Shown: positions 16,817 through 25,829, numbered from the stretch's first letter. The stretch is DNA of 64,000 bases from Bradyrhizobium sp. 141 (GCF_023074055.1 NZ_JADPKR010000082.1:186001-250000); one strand, 5' to 3'. Numbers and translations are program-made. Notes: generated from the letters alone by a model not told the origin.

Positions 16817-17998
16817 ATGGAGCTCAACCTTTCCCGCGAGGACGCGGCGTTTCGTGACGAGGTGCGCACTTTTATTGCGGAGAACTATCCGCAGGAAATG
16901 CGCGTTCCGAATCCGGAGACCGACCTGACCAAGGAGCAGTCGCTGCTCTGGCACCGGATTCTCCACAAGAGGGGTTGGATCGCGCCGCTCTGGCCTAGGG
17001 AGTATGGCGGCCCGGGCTGGTCCGTCACGCAGCGCTTCATCTTCGAGCAGGAAACCTCTCGCGCCGGCACGCTGCCGCCGCTCGCGTTCAGCGTCACCAT
17101 GGTCGGGCCGGTGATCTACACCTTCGGCAACGAGGTGCAGAAGAAGAAGTTTCTGCCGCGGATTCTGGCCGGCGAGGATTGGTGGTGCCAGGGCTATTCG
17201 GAGCCGGGCTCAGGCTCGGACCTCGCAACCGTCAGAACCAAGGCGGTGCGTGACGGCGACCACTACATCGTCAACGGTCACAAGACCTGGACCACGCTGG
17301 CGCAGCACGCCGACTGGATCTTCTGCCTCGTGCGCACCGACCCGAACGCGAAGCCGCAATCCGGAATCTCCTTTCTGCTGATCGACATGAAGTCGCCCGG
17401 CGTCACCGTGCGGCCGATCATCACGATCGATGGCAGCCACGAGGTCAACGACGTCTTCCTCGAAGACGTCCGCGTCCCCGTCGAAAACCTGGTCGGCGAG
17501 GAGAACAAGGGCTGGACCTACGCCAAGTTCCTGCTCGGCAACGAGCGCACCAGCATGGCCGGCATCGGTCGGTCCACCCGCTACATCACCAGGCTGAAGC
17601 AGATCGTGAAGGCCGAGATACCGGCCGACGATCCCGCGCATCTCGAATTTCTGCGGGACATTGCCCGCATCGAGCTCGACGTGCTGGCGCTGGAGGCGAC
17701 GGAGCTGCGGGTCGTCGCCCAGATGGCGCGCGGCATAGATCCTGGTCCGGCGGCCTCGCTGTTCAAGATCCGCGGCACCGAGATATTTCAGGATATCACC
17801 GAGCTCACCCATCGCGCGATCGGCAATTACGGCCTGGCCATCCGCGAGCATCCGGTCAGCGCCAATCGCTTCATGCCCGGCCCCGATTACGGCCATACCG
17901 CGTCGGAGAAATATCTGAACGCGCGCAAGCTCAGCATCTACGGCGGATCCAACGAGATCCAGCGAAACATCATCGCCAAGGCCGTGCTCGGGCTCTAG
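16817..17998 (+). CDS. Acyl-CoA dehydrogenase, large-subunit (PimC-like) type
   Basis: 393-residue flavoprotein that would introduce an alpha-beta double bond into an acyl-CoA. Domains in order: N-terminal helices, beta domain with YSEPGSGSDLATVRTKA and VNGHKTWTTLAQHADW, C-terminal helices ending SIYGGSNEIQRNIIAKAVLGL. The residue aligned with Glu376 of medium-chain dehydrogenase is Gly here (YGGS), as in many FadE members of this type, so the base must be elsewhere or on the partner subunit. ATG 16817 lies 14 bp after the SDR stop. The next gene is the matching small-subunit type. Confidence 0.92.
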   Translation: MELNLSREDAAFRDEVRTFIAENYPQEMRVPNPETDLTKEQSLLWHRILHKRGWIAPLWPREYGGPGWSVTQRFIFEQETSRAGTLPPLAFSVTMVGPVIYTFGNEVQKKKFLPRILAGEDWWCQGYSEPGSGSDLATVRTKAVRDGDHYIVNGHKTWTTLAQHADWIFCLVRTDPNAKPQSGISFLLIDMKSPGVTVRPIITIDGSHEVNDVFLEDVRVPVENLVGEENKGWTYAKFLLGNERTSMAGIGRSTRYITRLKQIVKAEIPADDPAHLEFLRDIARIELDVLALEATELRVVAQMARGIDPGPAASLFKIRGTEIFQDITELTHRAIGNYGLAIREHPVSANRFMPGPDYGHTASEKYLNARKLSIYGGSNEIQRNIIAKAVLGL

Positions 17999-18020
17999 CC
18001 AAGCGGATCGGGAGGATCGG

Positions 18021-19151
18021 ATGGATATTCAGTTCACGGAAGAGCAGGAACTGCTGCGATCGAGCGTCCAGCGCCTGCTGCGCGACCAGTACGATTTCGA
18101 GGCGCGGCGCAAGATCGCGGCGAGCGAGGAAGGCTTTAGCCGGAAGCAGTGGGCAGCTTTCGCCGAACTCGGCCTGCTGGCTGCGCCGTTCTCCGAGGCC
18201 GCCGGCGGTCTCGGCGGCGGTCCGCTGTCGACCATGATCGTCATGCATGAGTTCGGCCGTCACCTCGTGGTCGAGCCTTTCGTCGAGACGGTGGTGCTGG
18301 CCGGCGGACTGATCGAGCACGTGGGCACGCCGGAGCAGCAGCAAAGCTTTATCCCTGAAATCGTCGACGGCTCGAAAGTCTGGACGCTGGCCTGGACGGA
18401 GAAGGCGTCGCGCTTCGATTTTGCCAATGTCACGACGAGGGCGCGGCGCGAGGGGAGCGACTACGTCCTGACCGGCGCGAAGACCATGGTGATCGCCGCG
18501 CCCTGGGCCGACTATCTCATCGTCTCGGCGCGGACCGCCGGCGACGACCGTGACCGCGGCGGCGTGAGCCTGTTCGTGGTCGATCGCCGCGCGACGGGCG
18601 TTGATCTCCAGAGCTTCAAGACCATCGACGGCCGCCGGGCTGCCGAGGTCAGCCTGCGCGATGCTCGGGGGCAATTGCTGGGAGCAGAAGGCGAGGGCGT
18701 CGCCGCGCTGGAAGCCTGCCGCGACCGCGCCATCGGCGCGCTCTGCGCGGAAACCGTCGGCGCGATTGGTGAGCTGAACGCGGCGACGCTGGACTATTCC
18801 AAGACCCGCAAGCAATTCGGCACCACCATCGGCTCGTTCCAGGTGCTGCAGCATCGGATGGTCGACATGTTCATCGCCCATCAGGAAGCGCTCTCCCTGA
18901 TGCAGCATCTGAGCCTCAGTCTCAGCGCCGGCGATTCCGCACTGTCGCGGCTCGCCTCCGGCGCCAAGTCGAAGATCGGCTATGCCGGCAAGTTCGTCGC
19001 CGACCAGGCGGTGCAGCTTCACGGCGGCATGGGAATGACCGACGAGCTCAACGTCGGGCACTATTTCAAGCGGATCTCCTCCATCAACATCCAGTTCGGC
19101 GATCCCGCGTTCCATGTGCTGCGTTACGCGCAGCTGGACGCGGCCGCGTAA
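18021..19151 (+). CDS. Acyl-CoA dehydrogenase, small-subunit (PimD-like) type
   Basis: 376-residue acyl-CoA dehydrogenase family protein, shorter and more divergent than its neighbour. Motifs: FTEEQELLRSSVQRLLRDQYDFEARR, WTEKASRFDF instead of the usual TEPxxGSD, RKQFGTTIGSFQVLQHRMVDM (FAD/dimer helix) and QLHGGMGMTDELNVGHYFKR. Adjacent large/small pairs of this kind form heteromeric enzymes in pimeloyl-CoA and steroid side-chain degradation. Gap to the large subunit is 22 bp, with GGGAGGAT before ATG. A substrate with a bulky or dicarboxylic chain is plausible. Confidence 0.9.
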   Translation: MDIQFTEEQELLRSSVQRLLRDQYDFEARRKIAASEEGFSRKQWAAFAELGLLAAPFSEAAGGLGGGPLSTMIVMHEFGRHLVVEPFVETVVLAGGLIEHVGTPEQQQSFIPEIVDGSKVWTLAWTEKASRFDFANVTTRARREGSDYVLTGAKTMVIAAPWADYLIVSARTAGDDRDRGGVSLFVVDRRATGVDLQSFKTIDGRRAAEVSLRDARGQLLGAEGEGVAALEACRDRAIGALCAETVGAIGELNAATLDYSKTRKQFGTTIGSFQVLQHRMVDMFIAHQEALSLMQHLSLSLSAGDSALSRLASGAKSKIGYAGKFVADQAVQLHGGMGMTDELNVGHYFKRISSINIQFGDPAFHVLRYAQLDAAA

Positions 19152-19165
19152 GCAGAGAGGCCAGC

Positions 19166-20353
19166 ATGACGACAGAAGCAGTCATCGTTTCCACCGCAAG
19201 GACGGCCGTCGGCAAGGCCTACCGCGGCGCGCTCAACAACACGGACGGCCCGACCATGGCCGGGCACGTGATGGCCGAAGCGGTGAAACGCGCCGGCATC
19301 GCGCCGGGCGAGGTGGAAGATGTGGTCATGGGCTGCGCGATGCAGCAGGGCACCATGGTGATGAACGTGGCGCGCAAGGGCGCGATCCGCGCCGGCCTGC
19401 CAGCGACAGTTGCCGGCACCACCATCGATCGGCAATGTGCGTCCGGCCTCCAGGCCATCGCGGTTGCCGCGCGCTCGGTGATGCTCGACGGCGTCGAGGT
19501 CGCGATCGGTGGCGGCATAGAGTCGATCAGTCTCGTGCAGAACGAGCACATGAACAGATTCCACGCCGTCGACGACGAGCTGATGGCAATGAAGCCGGAA
19601 ATGTACATGTCGATGCTCGATACGGCGGAGGTCGTCGCCGAGCGCTACAAGATCGGCCGCGACAAGCAGGACGAATACAGCCTCGAGTCCCAGCGCCGCG
19701 TCGGCGCTGCGTTGCAGGCCGGTCGCTTCAACGACGAGATCGTGCCGTTCACGACCAGGATGGCGCTGGTCAACAAGGACACCAAGGAGGTCACCTACGA
19801 GCAGGTGACGCTCACAAAAGACGAAGGCCCACGTCCCGAAACCACCGCCGAAGGCCTCGCCAAGATCAAGCCGGTGTTCGAGGGCAAGACAATCAGCGCA
19901 GGAAATGCCAGCCAGCTTTCGGACGGTGCCTCGGCCTGCGTGATCATGAGCGACAAGATTGCAGCCAGGAAGGGACTCAAGCCGCTCGGCATCTTCCGCG
20001 GCTTCGTCGCCGCCGGCGTCGAGCCGGACGAGATGGGCGTCGGCCCGGTCGCCGCGATCCCGCGCCTGCTCAAGCGCCATAACCTGAAGATCGACGACAT
20101 CGATCTCTGGGAGCTCAACGAAGCTTACGCGGTGCAGGTGATCTATTGCCGCGACAAGCTCGGCATCGACCCGGAAAAGCTCAACGTCAACGGCGGCTCG
20201 ATCGCGATCGGTCATCCCTATGGCATGACGGGCGCGCGGCTCACCGGCCACATCCTGATCGAGGGCCGGCGGCGCAAGGCGAAATACGGCGTGGTGACCA
20301 TGTGCATCGGCGGCGGCATGGGTGCCGCCGGCCTGTTTGAAATCATCCACTGA
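19166..20353 (+). CDS. Thiolase (acetyl-CoA C-acyltransferase)
   Basis: 395-residue degradative-type thiolase that would cleave a 3-ketoacyl-CoA with CoA. The nucleophilic cysteine lies in IDRQCASGLQAIAVAARS, the His motif is NVNGGSIAIGHPYGMTGAR, and the second Cys is in CIGGGMGAAGLFE. ATG 19166 follows AGAGAGG, 14 bp after the dehydrogenase stop. Full length with all catalytic residues present. Confidence 0.94.
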   Translation: MTTEAVIVSTARTAVGKAYRGALNNTDGPTMAGHVMAEAVKRAGIAPGEVEDVVMGCAMQQGTMVMNVARKGAIRAGLPATVAGTTIDRQCASGLQAIAVAARSVMLDGVEVAIGGGIESISLVQNEHMNRFHAVDDELMAMKPEMYMSMLDTAEVVAERYKIGRDKQDEYSLESQRRVGAALQAGRFNDEIVPFTTRMALVNKDTKEVTYEQVTLTKDEGPRPETTAEGLAKIKPVFEGKTISAGNASQLSDGASACVIMSDKIAARKGLKPLGIFRGFVAAGVEPDEMGVGPVAAIPRLLKRHNLKIDDIDLWELNEAYAVQVIYCRDKLGIDPEKLNVNGGSIAIGHPYGMTGARLTGHILIEGRRRKAKYGVVTMCIGGGMGAAGLFEIIH

Positions 20354-20376
20354 GCGGAAACGCGGGGAGATCATTC

Positions 20377-21381
20377 GTGAAGACAGCGATTACTGAACTG
20401 TTCGGCATCGAGCACCCGATCATCCAGGGCGGAATGCATTTTGTCGGCTTCGCCGAAATGGCGGCGGCCGTCTCCAACGCAGGCGGGCTCGGCTTGATCA
20501 CTGGCCTGACGCAGAGAACGCCGGAATTGCTGGCCAAGGAGATCGCGCGCTGCCGCGACATGACGGACAAGCCGTTCGGCGTGAACCTCACGTTCCTGCC
20601 GACCTTCAGCGCGCCGCCTTATCCGGAATATATCGCTGCCATCAGGGAGGGCGGCGTCAGGATCGTCGAAACCGCCGGGCGCAGCCCCGAACAGTACATG
20701 TCGGCCCTGAAGGCGGGCGGCATCAAGGTGATCCACAAATGCACCTCCGTCCGGCACTCGCTGAAGGCGGAGCAGATCGGCTGCGATGCCGTCAGCGTCG
20801 ACGGCTTCGAGTGCGGCGGTCATCCCGGGGAGGATGACATGCCGAACATGATCCTGTTGCCGCGCGCGGCCGAGGAGCTGAAGATCCCGTTCGTCGCCTC
20901 GGGCGGCATGGCGGACGCGCGCAGCCTCGTTGCGGCGCTGGCGATGGGCGCTGCGGGCATGAACATGGGCACGCGCTTCATCGCCACCAAGGAAGCGCCG
21001 GTGCACGAGAACGTCAAGAAGGCGCTGGTCGCGGCGTCGGAGCTCGACACCAGGCTCGTTATGCGCGCGCTCCGCAACACCGAACGGGTCCTCAACAACA
21101 AGGGTGTCGAGAACCTGCTCGAGATCGAGCGAGAGAAGGGCAAGAGCCTCAAGATCGAGGACATTCACGACCAGGTGGCGGGCGTCTATCCCAAGGTGAT
21201 GATCGACGGCGACATGGACGCGGGCGCCTGGAGCTGCGGCATGGTCGTCGGGCTCATTCACGACATTCCAACCGTGAAGGAACTGATCGACCGCATCATG
21301 GCGGATGCCGAGCGCCTGATCAGGGGCAGGCTGACCGGATTCCTTGACGCCGACAGCGGGGCCGCGCGGAAGGTCGCTTGA
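20377..21381 (+). CDS. Nitronate monooxygenase / IpdC-like flavin enzyme
   Basis: 334-residue FMN TIM-barrel protein of the 2-nitropropane dioxygenase family. Motifs: GIEHPIIQGGMHFVGFAEMAAAVSNAGGLGLITG at the N-terminus, CDAVSVDGFECGGHPGEDDM with the active-site His, and ASGGMADARS plus MNMGTRF for the phosphate site. GTG 20377 follows CGGGGAGA. Family members include true nitronate oxidases, FabK-type enoyl reductases, and IpdC, which acts on a CoA thioester in steroid ring degradation. The company of dehydrogenases and a thiolase favours a role on a CoA-linked intermediate over nitroalkane detoxification (inference). Confidence 0.87.
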   Translation: MKTAITELFGIEHPIIQGGMHFVGFAEMAAAVSNAGGLGLITGLTQRTPELLAKEIARCRDMTDKPFGVNLTFLPTFSAPPYPEYIAAIREGGVRIVETAGRSPEQYMSALKAGGIKVIHKCTSVRHSLKAEQIGCDAVSVDGFECGGHPGEDDMPNMILLPRAAEELKIPFVASGGMADARSLVAALAMGAAGMNMGTRFIATKEAPVHENVKKALVAASELDTRLVMRALRNTERVLNNKGVENLLEIEREKGKSLKIEDIHDQVAGVYPKVMIDGDMDAGAWSCGMVVGLIHDIPTVKELIDRIMADAERLIRGRLTGFLDADSGAARKVA

Positions 21382-21396
21382 TTGAAGACACGGCTC

Positions 21397-21423
21397 GGGA
21401 TCGGCGCGTCAAGCGCCGATCCC
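21397..21423. terminator. Strong hairpin between convergent genes
   Basis: Perfect 11-bp stem GGGATCGGCGC / GCGCCGATCCC with a 5-nt loop GTCAA, 15 bp after the NMO-like stop and 53 bp before the convergent NmrA-like stop. There is no T-run, so if a terminator it relies on the stem or on Rho; it could serve both strands. Confidence 0.6.
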
Positions 21424-21475
21424 CGCGCGTGCGTGTGGTGAGAGGCTTCGGTTTGATTTGGTGATCGAGCCGCGG

Positions 21476-22468
21476 TTACTGCGACCGTGCGTCCTCTAGT
21501 GCCTTGCGAATACGCGGATTTTGTTCGAGAGCCCATTGGACGGTCTTCGGAGCGCGTCCAAGCAATCTTTCGAGTTCGTCGTTGACAACGTCGTATCGTC
21601 CGCCTGCGACCAGGCGGGTGATGGTGTTCAGGTGGTCCGCAATGTGCGGATTGCGAGATGCCAGAGCAGAGTTGATGTACGCGTCGATCCAGGCATCCAG
21701 ATCCTGGGGTATATAGGAAATCTTGCGCCCGAGGGTGGCGCCGTAATCCTCCGCAAAGCCGTGCATGTCCTTCAACACCGGTCCGGTGAGCGCATATGAC
21801 ATTGATATGTGTGACGACGGGTCGATCAGGACCTTCGCGCAAATCTCCGCAACGTCATAGGCAGCGATTGGCGCGATCTTCTGCGTGCCGAACGGCAGAT
21901 GAAGTTCGCCCGCGCTCAGCAATTGCTTGAGCGGAAACCACGAAAGGATCGGGTTCTCGGCGAACATCGTCGCTCGGATGTTAACGACCGGGAGACCGGA
22001 CCATTGCAGCGCCTGCTCCGACGCCCAATGTGCCCGCTGTTGCGGCGACCATTCGGCGACAGATCCTCCGAGCCAGGCTATTCGCGCCTCCCGCTCTGCG
22101 GTCATTCGATCGAACGTCATGAAGGTCTGCTCGAACTCCGAGATGTTCACGAAAACCTCGATGCCGCCTTGCGCACGCGCAGCGGCGGCCATCAGGATGG
22201 TTGCGTCGCTATAGTAGGGGTTCAAGCTCATGCTGAAGTAGATCCGCCGGCAACCTTTCAAGGCAGCCGCGACATCGGCGACATTGAGAAGATCGCCGAC
22301 GAATACCTCGGCTCCTGCCTGTCGAAGCGCCTCAGCCCGCTCGTCGTTCCTCCTCACGAAGGCGCGCACCGGATATTGCTGCGACAGCAGCATCTTGATC
22401 ATCGTCCTGCTTACGGAGCCAACCTCGCCACCGGCGCCAGTGATCAATATTGGGGGCCGCATCGACAT
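21476..22468 (-). CDS. NmrA-like NAD(P)-binding protein (second paralogue)
   Basis: 330-residue atypical SDR with ILITGAGGEVGSVSRTMIKMLL, RAFVRRNDERAEALRQAGAEVFVGDLLN and ALTGPVLKDM. It aligns along its length with the protein at 6742-7659 (for example IYFSMSLNPYYSDAT against VYFGMTVSASYLEAT). ATG 22468 (GAGG upstream) is used; ATG 22462 is possible. Convergent with the NMO-like gene. It has no regulator next to it and lies outside the GTTCT-N5-AGAAC units. Confidence 0.85.
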   Translation of the reverse strand: MSMRPPILITGAGGEVGSVSRTMIKMLLSQQYPVRAFVRRNDERAEALRQAGAEVFVGDLLNVADVAAALKGCRRIYFSMSLNPYYSDATILMAAAARAQGGIEVFVNISEFEQTFMTFDRMTAEREARIAWLGGSVAEWSPQQRAHWASEQALQWSGLPVVNIRATMFAENPILSWFPLKQLLSAGELHLPFGTQKIAPIAAYDVAEICAKVLIDPSSHISMSYALTGPVLKDMHGFAEDYGATLGRKISYIPQDLDAWIDAYINSALASRNPHIADHLNTITRLVAGGRYDVVNDELERLLGRAPKTVQWALEQNPRIRKALEDARSQ

Positions 22469-22544
22469 CGCTTCGTCCTCTTGGCTGAGTGACTGAGTGG
22501 TTCTGGGCGGATCAGATTCTCGCGATTGCGGCGCGCGAGACCGG

Positions 22545-23492
22545 TTAGGTCCTCAGGAAGCGGAGGACATGGTCGAAGACTGCTTCGGGTTGTTCAAGAT
22601 GCAGAAAATGCCCCGCTTTGGGCATGACGACACGCTCGAGTCCGCGCGTGAACGCCGCCTCCATGCCTTCGCTAAGCCGGGCTGACATGCAGCCGTCGTC
22701 TGCCCCATGAAGATAGAGCGACGGGACCGCAATTGGGCCACTCGCGAGAGCCTCAAGAGCTTGGGCCGACGCGTCGGATGGCGGGGTGAACAACTGTCGA
22801 TAATAGGCCAGAGCCTGCGCGAGGACGCCGGGCTGGGCAAAGGTCTCGTTGAGTGCAGAACGAGCCGGAGCTGGCAGCACGTACCCCGGTGACCATTCCC
22901 GCCAGAGGCGGTCGAGGAATGCAAAGTCGTTCAGCTGAACGGCCATCTCGGCCAGACGTGTCTGGAAGAAGAACATGTACCAGCTTCGTCGCTGCTGATC
23001 ACCGTCGGCAACGAATGCCGATGCCGGTCCCTTTCCATAGGGCACCGCCAGCCCGACGAGCTTGCGGACGCGTCCCGCATCGAGGCTTGCCGCGGCGTAG
23101 GCTGCACGTGCCCCCAAATCATGGCCGACGAGAACGGCTTGCTCAGCTCCAAGCAGTTCGATGAGCGCTAATACGTCGCGACCGGTTGCCGAGGCCCGGT
23201 ACGACCCGTCGGGCGCCGCGCCGCCGACCCAATATCCGCGGAGCGCCGGCGCCACCGCCCAATATCCTTCCTGCGCGAGACGATCGAGAAAGGGGATCCA
23301 ACTCTGCGCATGATCGGGAAAGCCATGCAGGCAGAGCACGAGGGGACCATGTCCAGCCTCCAGAATCGGGAAATCGAGCCCGTTGGCGTGAACCGTCCGC
23401 CTGCGGATATTGCCGCTCGCCACAGAGTTCTCCTGCGAACGCCCTGGAATATCGGCGTGTCGTTGTTCGGCCGTTGGAGCGGAGGCGATCAT
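22545..23492 (-). CDS. Alpha/beta hydrolase, epoxide-hydrolase-like
   Basis: 315-residue hydrolase. HGFPDHAQSW (oxyanion HGFP, residues 56-59) and the nucleophile elbow VGHDLGARAAY with Asp125 place it in the epoxide hydrolase / haloacid dehalogenase-like branch, where Asp replaces Ser. The acid is probably Asp in LHGADDGCM and the base is His in KAGHFLHLEQPE. The N-terminus of about 28 residues before RRTVHANGLDFPI is longer than usual; an internal start is possible. No operon partner is evident upstream, with a hairpin in between. Confidence 0.85.
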   Translation of the reverse strand: MIASAPTAEQRHADIPGRSQENSVASGNIRRRTVHANGLDFPILEAGHGPLVLCLHGFPDHAQSWIPFLDRLAQEGYWAVAPALRGYWVGGAAPDGSYRASATGRDVLALIELLGAEQAVLVGHDLGARAAYAAASLDAGRVRKLVGLAVPYGKGPASAFVADGDQQRRSWYMFFFQTRLAEMAVQLNDFAFLDRLWREWSPGYVLPAPARSALNETFAQPGVLAQALAYYRQLFTPPSDASAQALEALASGPIAVPSLYLHGADDGCMSARLSEGMEAAFTRGLERVVMPKAGHFLHLEQPEAVFDHVLRFLRT

Positions 23493-23562
23493 GTTTGGCG
23501 TTTTCCTTCGTAGAGCCTGTCTGAACTAACGAACGCGCGCTTCCCGGCTTAGAGGCCCCACG

Positions 23563-23584
23563 AGCGAGGCGGGATCGCCTCGCT
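23563..23584. terminator. Hairpin AGCGAGGCG-GGAT-CGCCTCGCT
   Basis: Perfect 9-bp stem with a 4-nt loop between the 3' end of the iron-dependent dehydrogenase and the start of the hydrolase, both on the minus strand. No T-run follows on the minus strand. It probably separates the two transcripts. Confidence 0.45.
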
Positions 23585-23609
23585 TCCCTTGCCTTCCCAG
23601 TGCCGCTGG

Positions 23610-24770
23610 CTACGCGGCCATTCGCAGCAGAGCGACGATATCGGCTTCGTCTTTGAAGGGGCGCGGGTTGGCCTTTACGAAGCGATGATTGATCGCGATC
23701 TTGCTGATCCGATCGAACTTGTCTTCACCGATGCCGACCTCGGCGAGCCGCCCAGGCAGTCCAAGTCTCCTGGTGAATTCCGCAAAGGCATCTGCGGCTT
23801 CGCCACCCGGAGCGCCCAAAGCCGTCGCCAGACGCTTCTGCGCATCCTTGGTGAACGGCTTGTTGTAGCGAAGAAGGCTCGGCATGATGACGGGCGTGCA
23901 ATAATAGTGGGGAACGTCGAAGGTCCCGCCAAGCACGTGGCCAATGCCGTGACTTGCGCCCATGGGGACGCGGGCCTGCAGCCCGAACGACGCGAGCCAT
24001 GAGCCGTATTGTGACATTCGGCGTGCCTCGAGATCATCAGGTTGTTGCAGGGTCTGGAGCATTCCCTCACGCAACGTGCGGATGCCCGCCAGGATGACTT
24101 CGTCAGCCAAGGGAGTGCCGGCCGGCGAGCACAATGCTTCGATGCCGTGATCCATCGAGCGTGTGCCCGATCCCATCCAGAGCTTTGTTGGTGTATGAAG
24201 CGTGAGGGCGGGGTCGAGAATGATCGCCACCGGCATCATTTGGGGGTGAAAGAAGATCTGCTTCAGCTTCTGGCGTTCATCGGTGACGAGCGCTGCGGCA
24301 TTGTATTCGCCGCCATTCAGCGTCGACGGCACCGCGATTTGCCGAACTGTCGGCGAGCGGAAGGGTGATTGGCTGACGCCCGGTCCCATCGGAAAGGGAT
24401 CGAAGCCAGCTTCATCGCGGATATCGTGCTCCATCGCCATGATGACGATCTTGGCGAGATCGACCGCAGATCCTCCGCCGACGGCCACGACGAGATCGGC
24501 TCGCGTCTCCTTTGCGTGAAGGGCGACCTCGGCAGCCTGCTTGCGCGTCGTATGCTGCGCAATGCCGTCGAAGGTCGCTGCATGCTTGTCGCCAAGCGTG
24601 CGCCGGATCTTCTCGATCTCGTCGGTCGTGGAGTTCAGGGTTCGACTGGCGATGAGGAAGATGCGCTTTGCGTCAAGTCTCTCCGCCTCGTCGCGGATAG
24701 CTTCAGAGGCGGGTTTGCCATAGATGACACGGTCAATTGCCGGAAAGTTATGTACACCAGTCCTGCGCAT
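23610..24770 (-). CDS. Iron-containing alcohol dehydrogenase / maleylacetate reductase family
   Basis: 386-residue group III dehydrogenase. The nucleotide site is VVAVGGGSAVDLAK, then STLNGGEYNAAALVTDE, and the metal region DHGIEALCSP plus GASHGIGHVLGGTF with the His ligands. The overall pattern (STLNGGE, SHGIGH) is that of maleylacetate reductases, which finish chloro- and hydroxyquinol catabolism, rather than of propanediol-type dehydrogenases. No hydroxyquinol dioxygenase is in the window to confirm it. ATG 24770 has GGAGGAAG upstream. Confidence 0.85.
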   Translation of the reverse strand: MRRTGVHNFPAIDRVIYGKPASEAIRDEAERLDAKRIFLIASRTLNSTTDEIEKIRRTLGDKHAATFDGIAQHTTRKQAAEVALHAKETRADLVVAVGGGSAVDLAKIVIMAMEHDIRDEAGFDPFPMGPGVSQSPFRSPTVRQIAVPSTLNGGEYNAAALVTDERQKLKQIFFHPQMMPVAIILDPALTLHTPTKLWMGSGTRSMDHGIEALCSPAGTPLADEVILAGIRTLREGMLQTLQQPDDLEARRMSQYGSWLASFGLQARVPMGASHGIGHVLGGTFDVPHYYCTPVIMPSLLRYNKPFTKDAQKRLATALGAPGGEAADAFAEFTRRLGLPGRLAEVGIGEDKFDRISKIAINHRFVKANPRPFKDEADIVALLRMAA

Positions 24771-24788
24771 TTCTTCCTCCCATAAGCC

Positions 24789-24819
24789 GCCCGATCATCG
24801 GGCATTATATTATGATCAT
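24789..24819. promoter_or_regulatory. Two adjacent palindromes before the iron-dependent dehydrogenase
   Basis: GCCCGATCATCGGGC (24789-24803, 7-bp arms around one base) and ATGATCAT (24812-24819) lie 19-49 bp upstream of the start codon, sharing the core GATCAT. They are probably two binding sites for one regulator. The rest of the 258-bp spacer to the SDR gene shows nothing recognisable. Confidence 0.4.
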
Positions 24820-25028
24820 CATTCAAGTTCGAGTCGGCATCTCAGCACGTTGGGTCTCCGCGACGTGCTGAAGAGTTAAATCGCGCCAGTTGCCGTCGCC
24901 GGATTAACGGCGTTCGCTATCGCTGTTCATGGATGCGCTGCCGCCAATACCAGGCGAGCCAGCTCCGACGGATTGTCGAGAGGCCTAACGCTTTTTCGAT
25001 AGGCGCCCACACGCAACCGCTCCAGGCG

Positions 25029-25829
25029 TCAAGCGTCCATTATTCTTTTCATCGTGGCCCTTTGCATCGATCGCGGCGTCAGGCGATTTGAAAAGGCAGC
25101 CATGTTGTTCGCCAGGCCCGGGATCACCATGGCTTTTCCTTGCATGAGCGCCCGAATGCCCGTCTCGGCGACCGGACGCGGCTTCATGGTGAGGAGGCGC
25201 AGCATGGCCGACGTGGTTGCGCCGGCTGCCGCATCGAAACCCGTCGCGGTGTGCCCCGGGCAGAGGCTGGTAACGACCACCCCGTGCGGGCGAAGCTCTT
25301 CATGCAGGGCCTCGCCAAAGGCGAGTACATAAGCCTTGGTCGCCGCATAGGCCGCATAGCTGGGAACGGCTTGGAAGGCCAGAAGGCTGGCAATGAGAAG
25401 GATATGTCCAGATCGCCGCTTGGCCATATCGCGGCCGAACAGATAAGTCAGCTCCGTGACGGTCGTGATGTTGAGCTGGATCATGTCCGCGGTGCGCTCG
25501 ATTGGCGTGTCCAAAAAATCGCCGTGCAGACCGTATCCGGCATTGTTCAGCAAGATGTCGATCGCCACCGACTTCGCGTCGAGATTGCTTTTCAGGCGGC
25601 TGGCCGCGCCCGGCGCCGCAAGATCGATCGCTTCGACCAGCACATCCACCCCGTATTTGCGACGGAGATCGGAGGCAAGCTTTTCCATCGGCTCCTGCCG
25701 TCGAGCCGCCAAGACGAGATTGACTTTCTGCGCCGCCAGCAGATCTGCGAATTCAAGGCCGAAGCCGCTCGAGGCCCCCGTGATCAGAGCCCATTTTCCG
25801 GCGAAGCTGTTCATTGCTTCATTCGACAT
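25029..25829 (-). CDS. Classical short-chain dehydrogenase/reductase
   Basis: 266-residue SDR with an intact active site: ALITGASSGFGLEFADLL, LLNNAGYG, LIASLLAF and YAAYAATKAYVLAFGEALH (YxxxK). The pattern resembles the DltE/YdfG-type ketone reductases. Among three candidate ATG codons (25844, 25829, 25814), 25829 has GAGGA at about the right distance. It is followed toward lower coordinates by non-coding DNA and preceded by the TetR gene 74 bp away on the same strand, so it may be under that TetR. Confidence 0.88.
   Translation of the reverse strand: MSNEAMNSFAGKWALITGASSGFGLEFADLLAAQKVNLVLAARRQEPMEKLASDLRRKYGVDVLVEAIDLAAPGAASRLKSNLDAKSVAIDILLNNAGYGLHGDFLDTPIERTADMIQLNITTVTELTYLFGRDMAKRRSGHILLIASLLAFQAVPSYAAYAATKAYVLAFGEALHEELRPHGVVVTSLCPGHTATGFDAAAGATTSAMLRLLTMKPRPVAETGIRALMQGKAMVIPGLANNMAAFSNRLTPRSMQRATMKRIMDA

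Noticed and set aside
9765..21381. Steroid C/D-ring (HIP) degradation cluster
   Set aside because: IpdC-like, thiolase, SDR and dehydrogenase genes are suggestive, but IpdAB and EchA20 counterparts are missing and the SDRs lack the catalytic Tyr.
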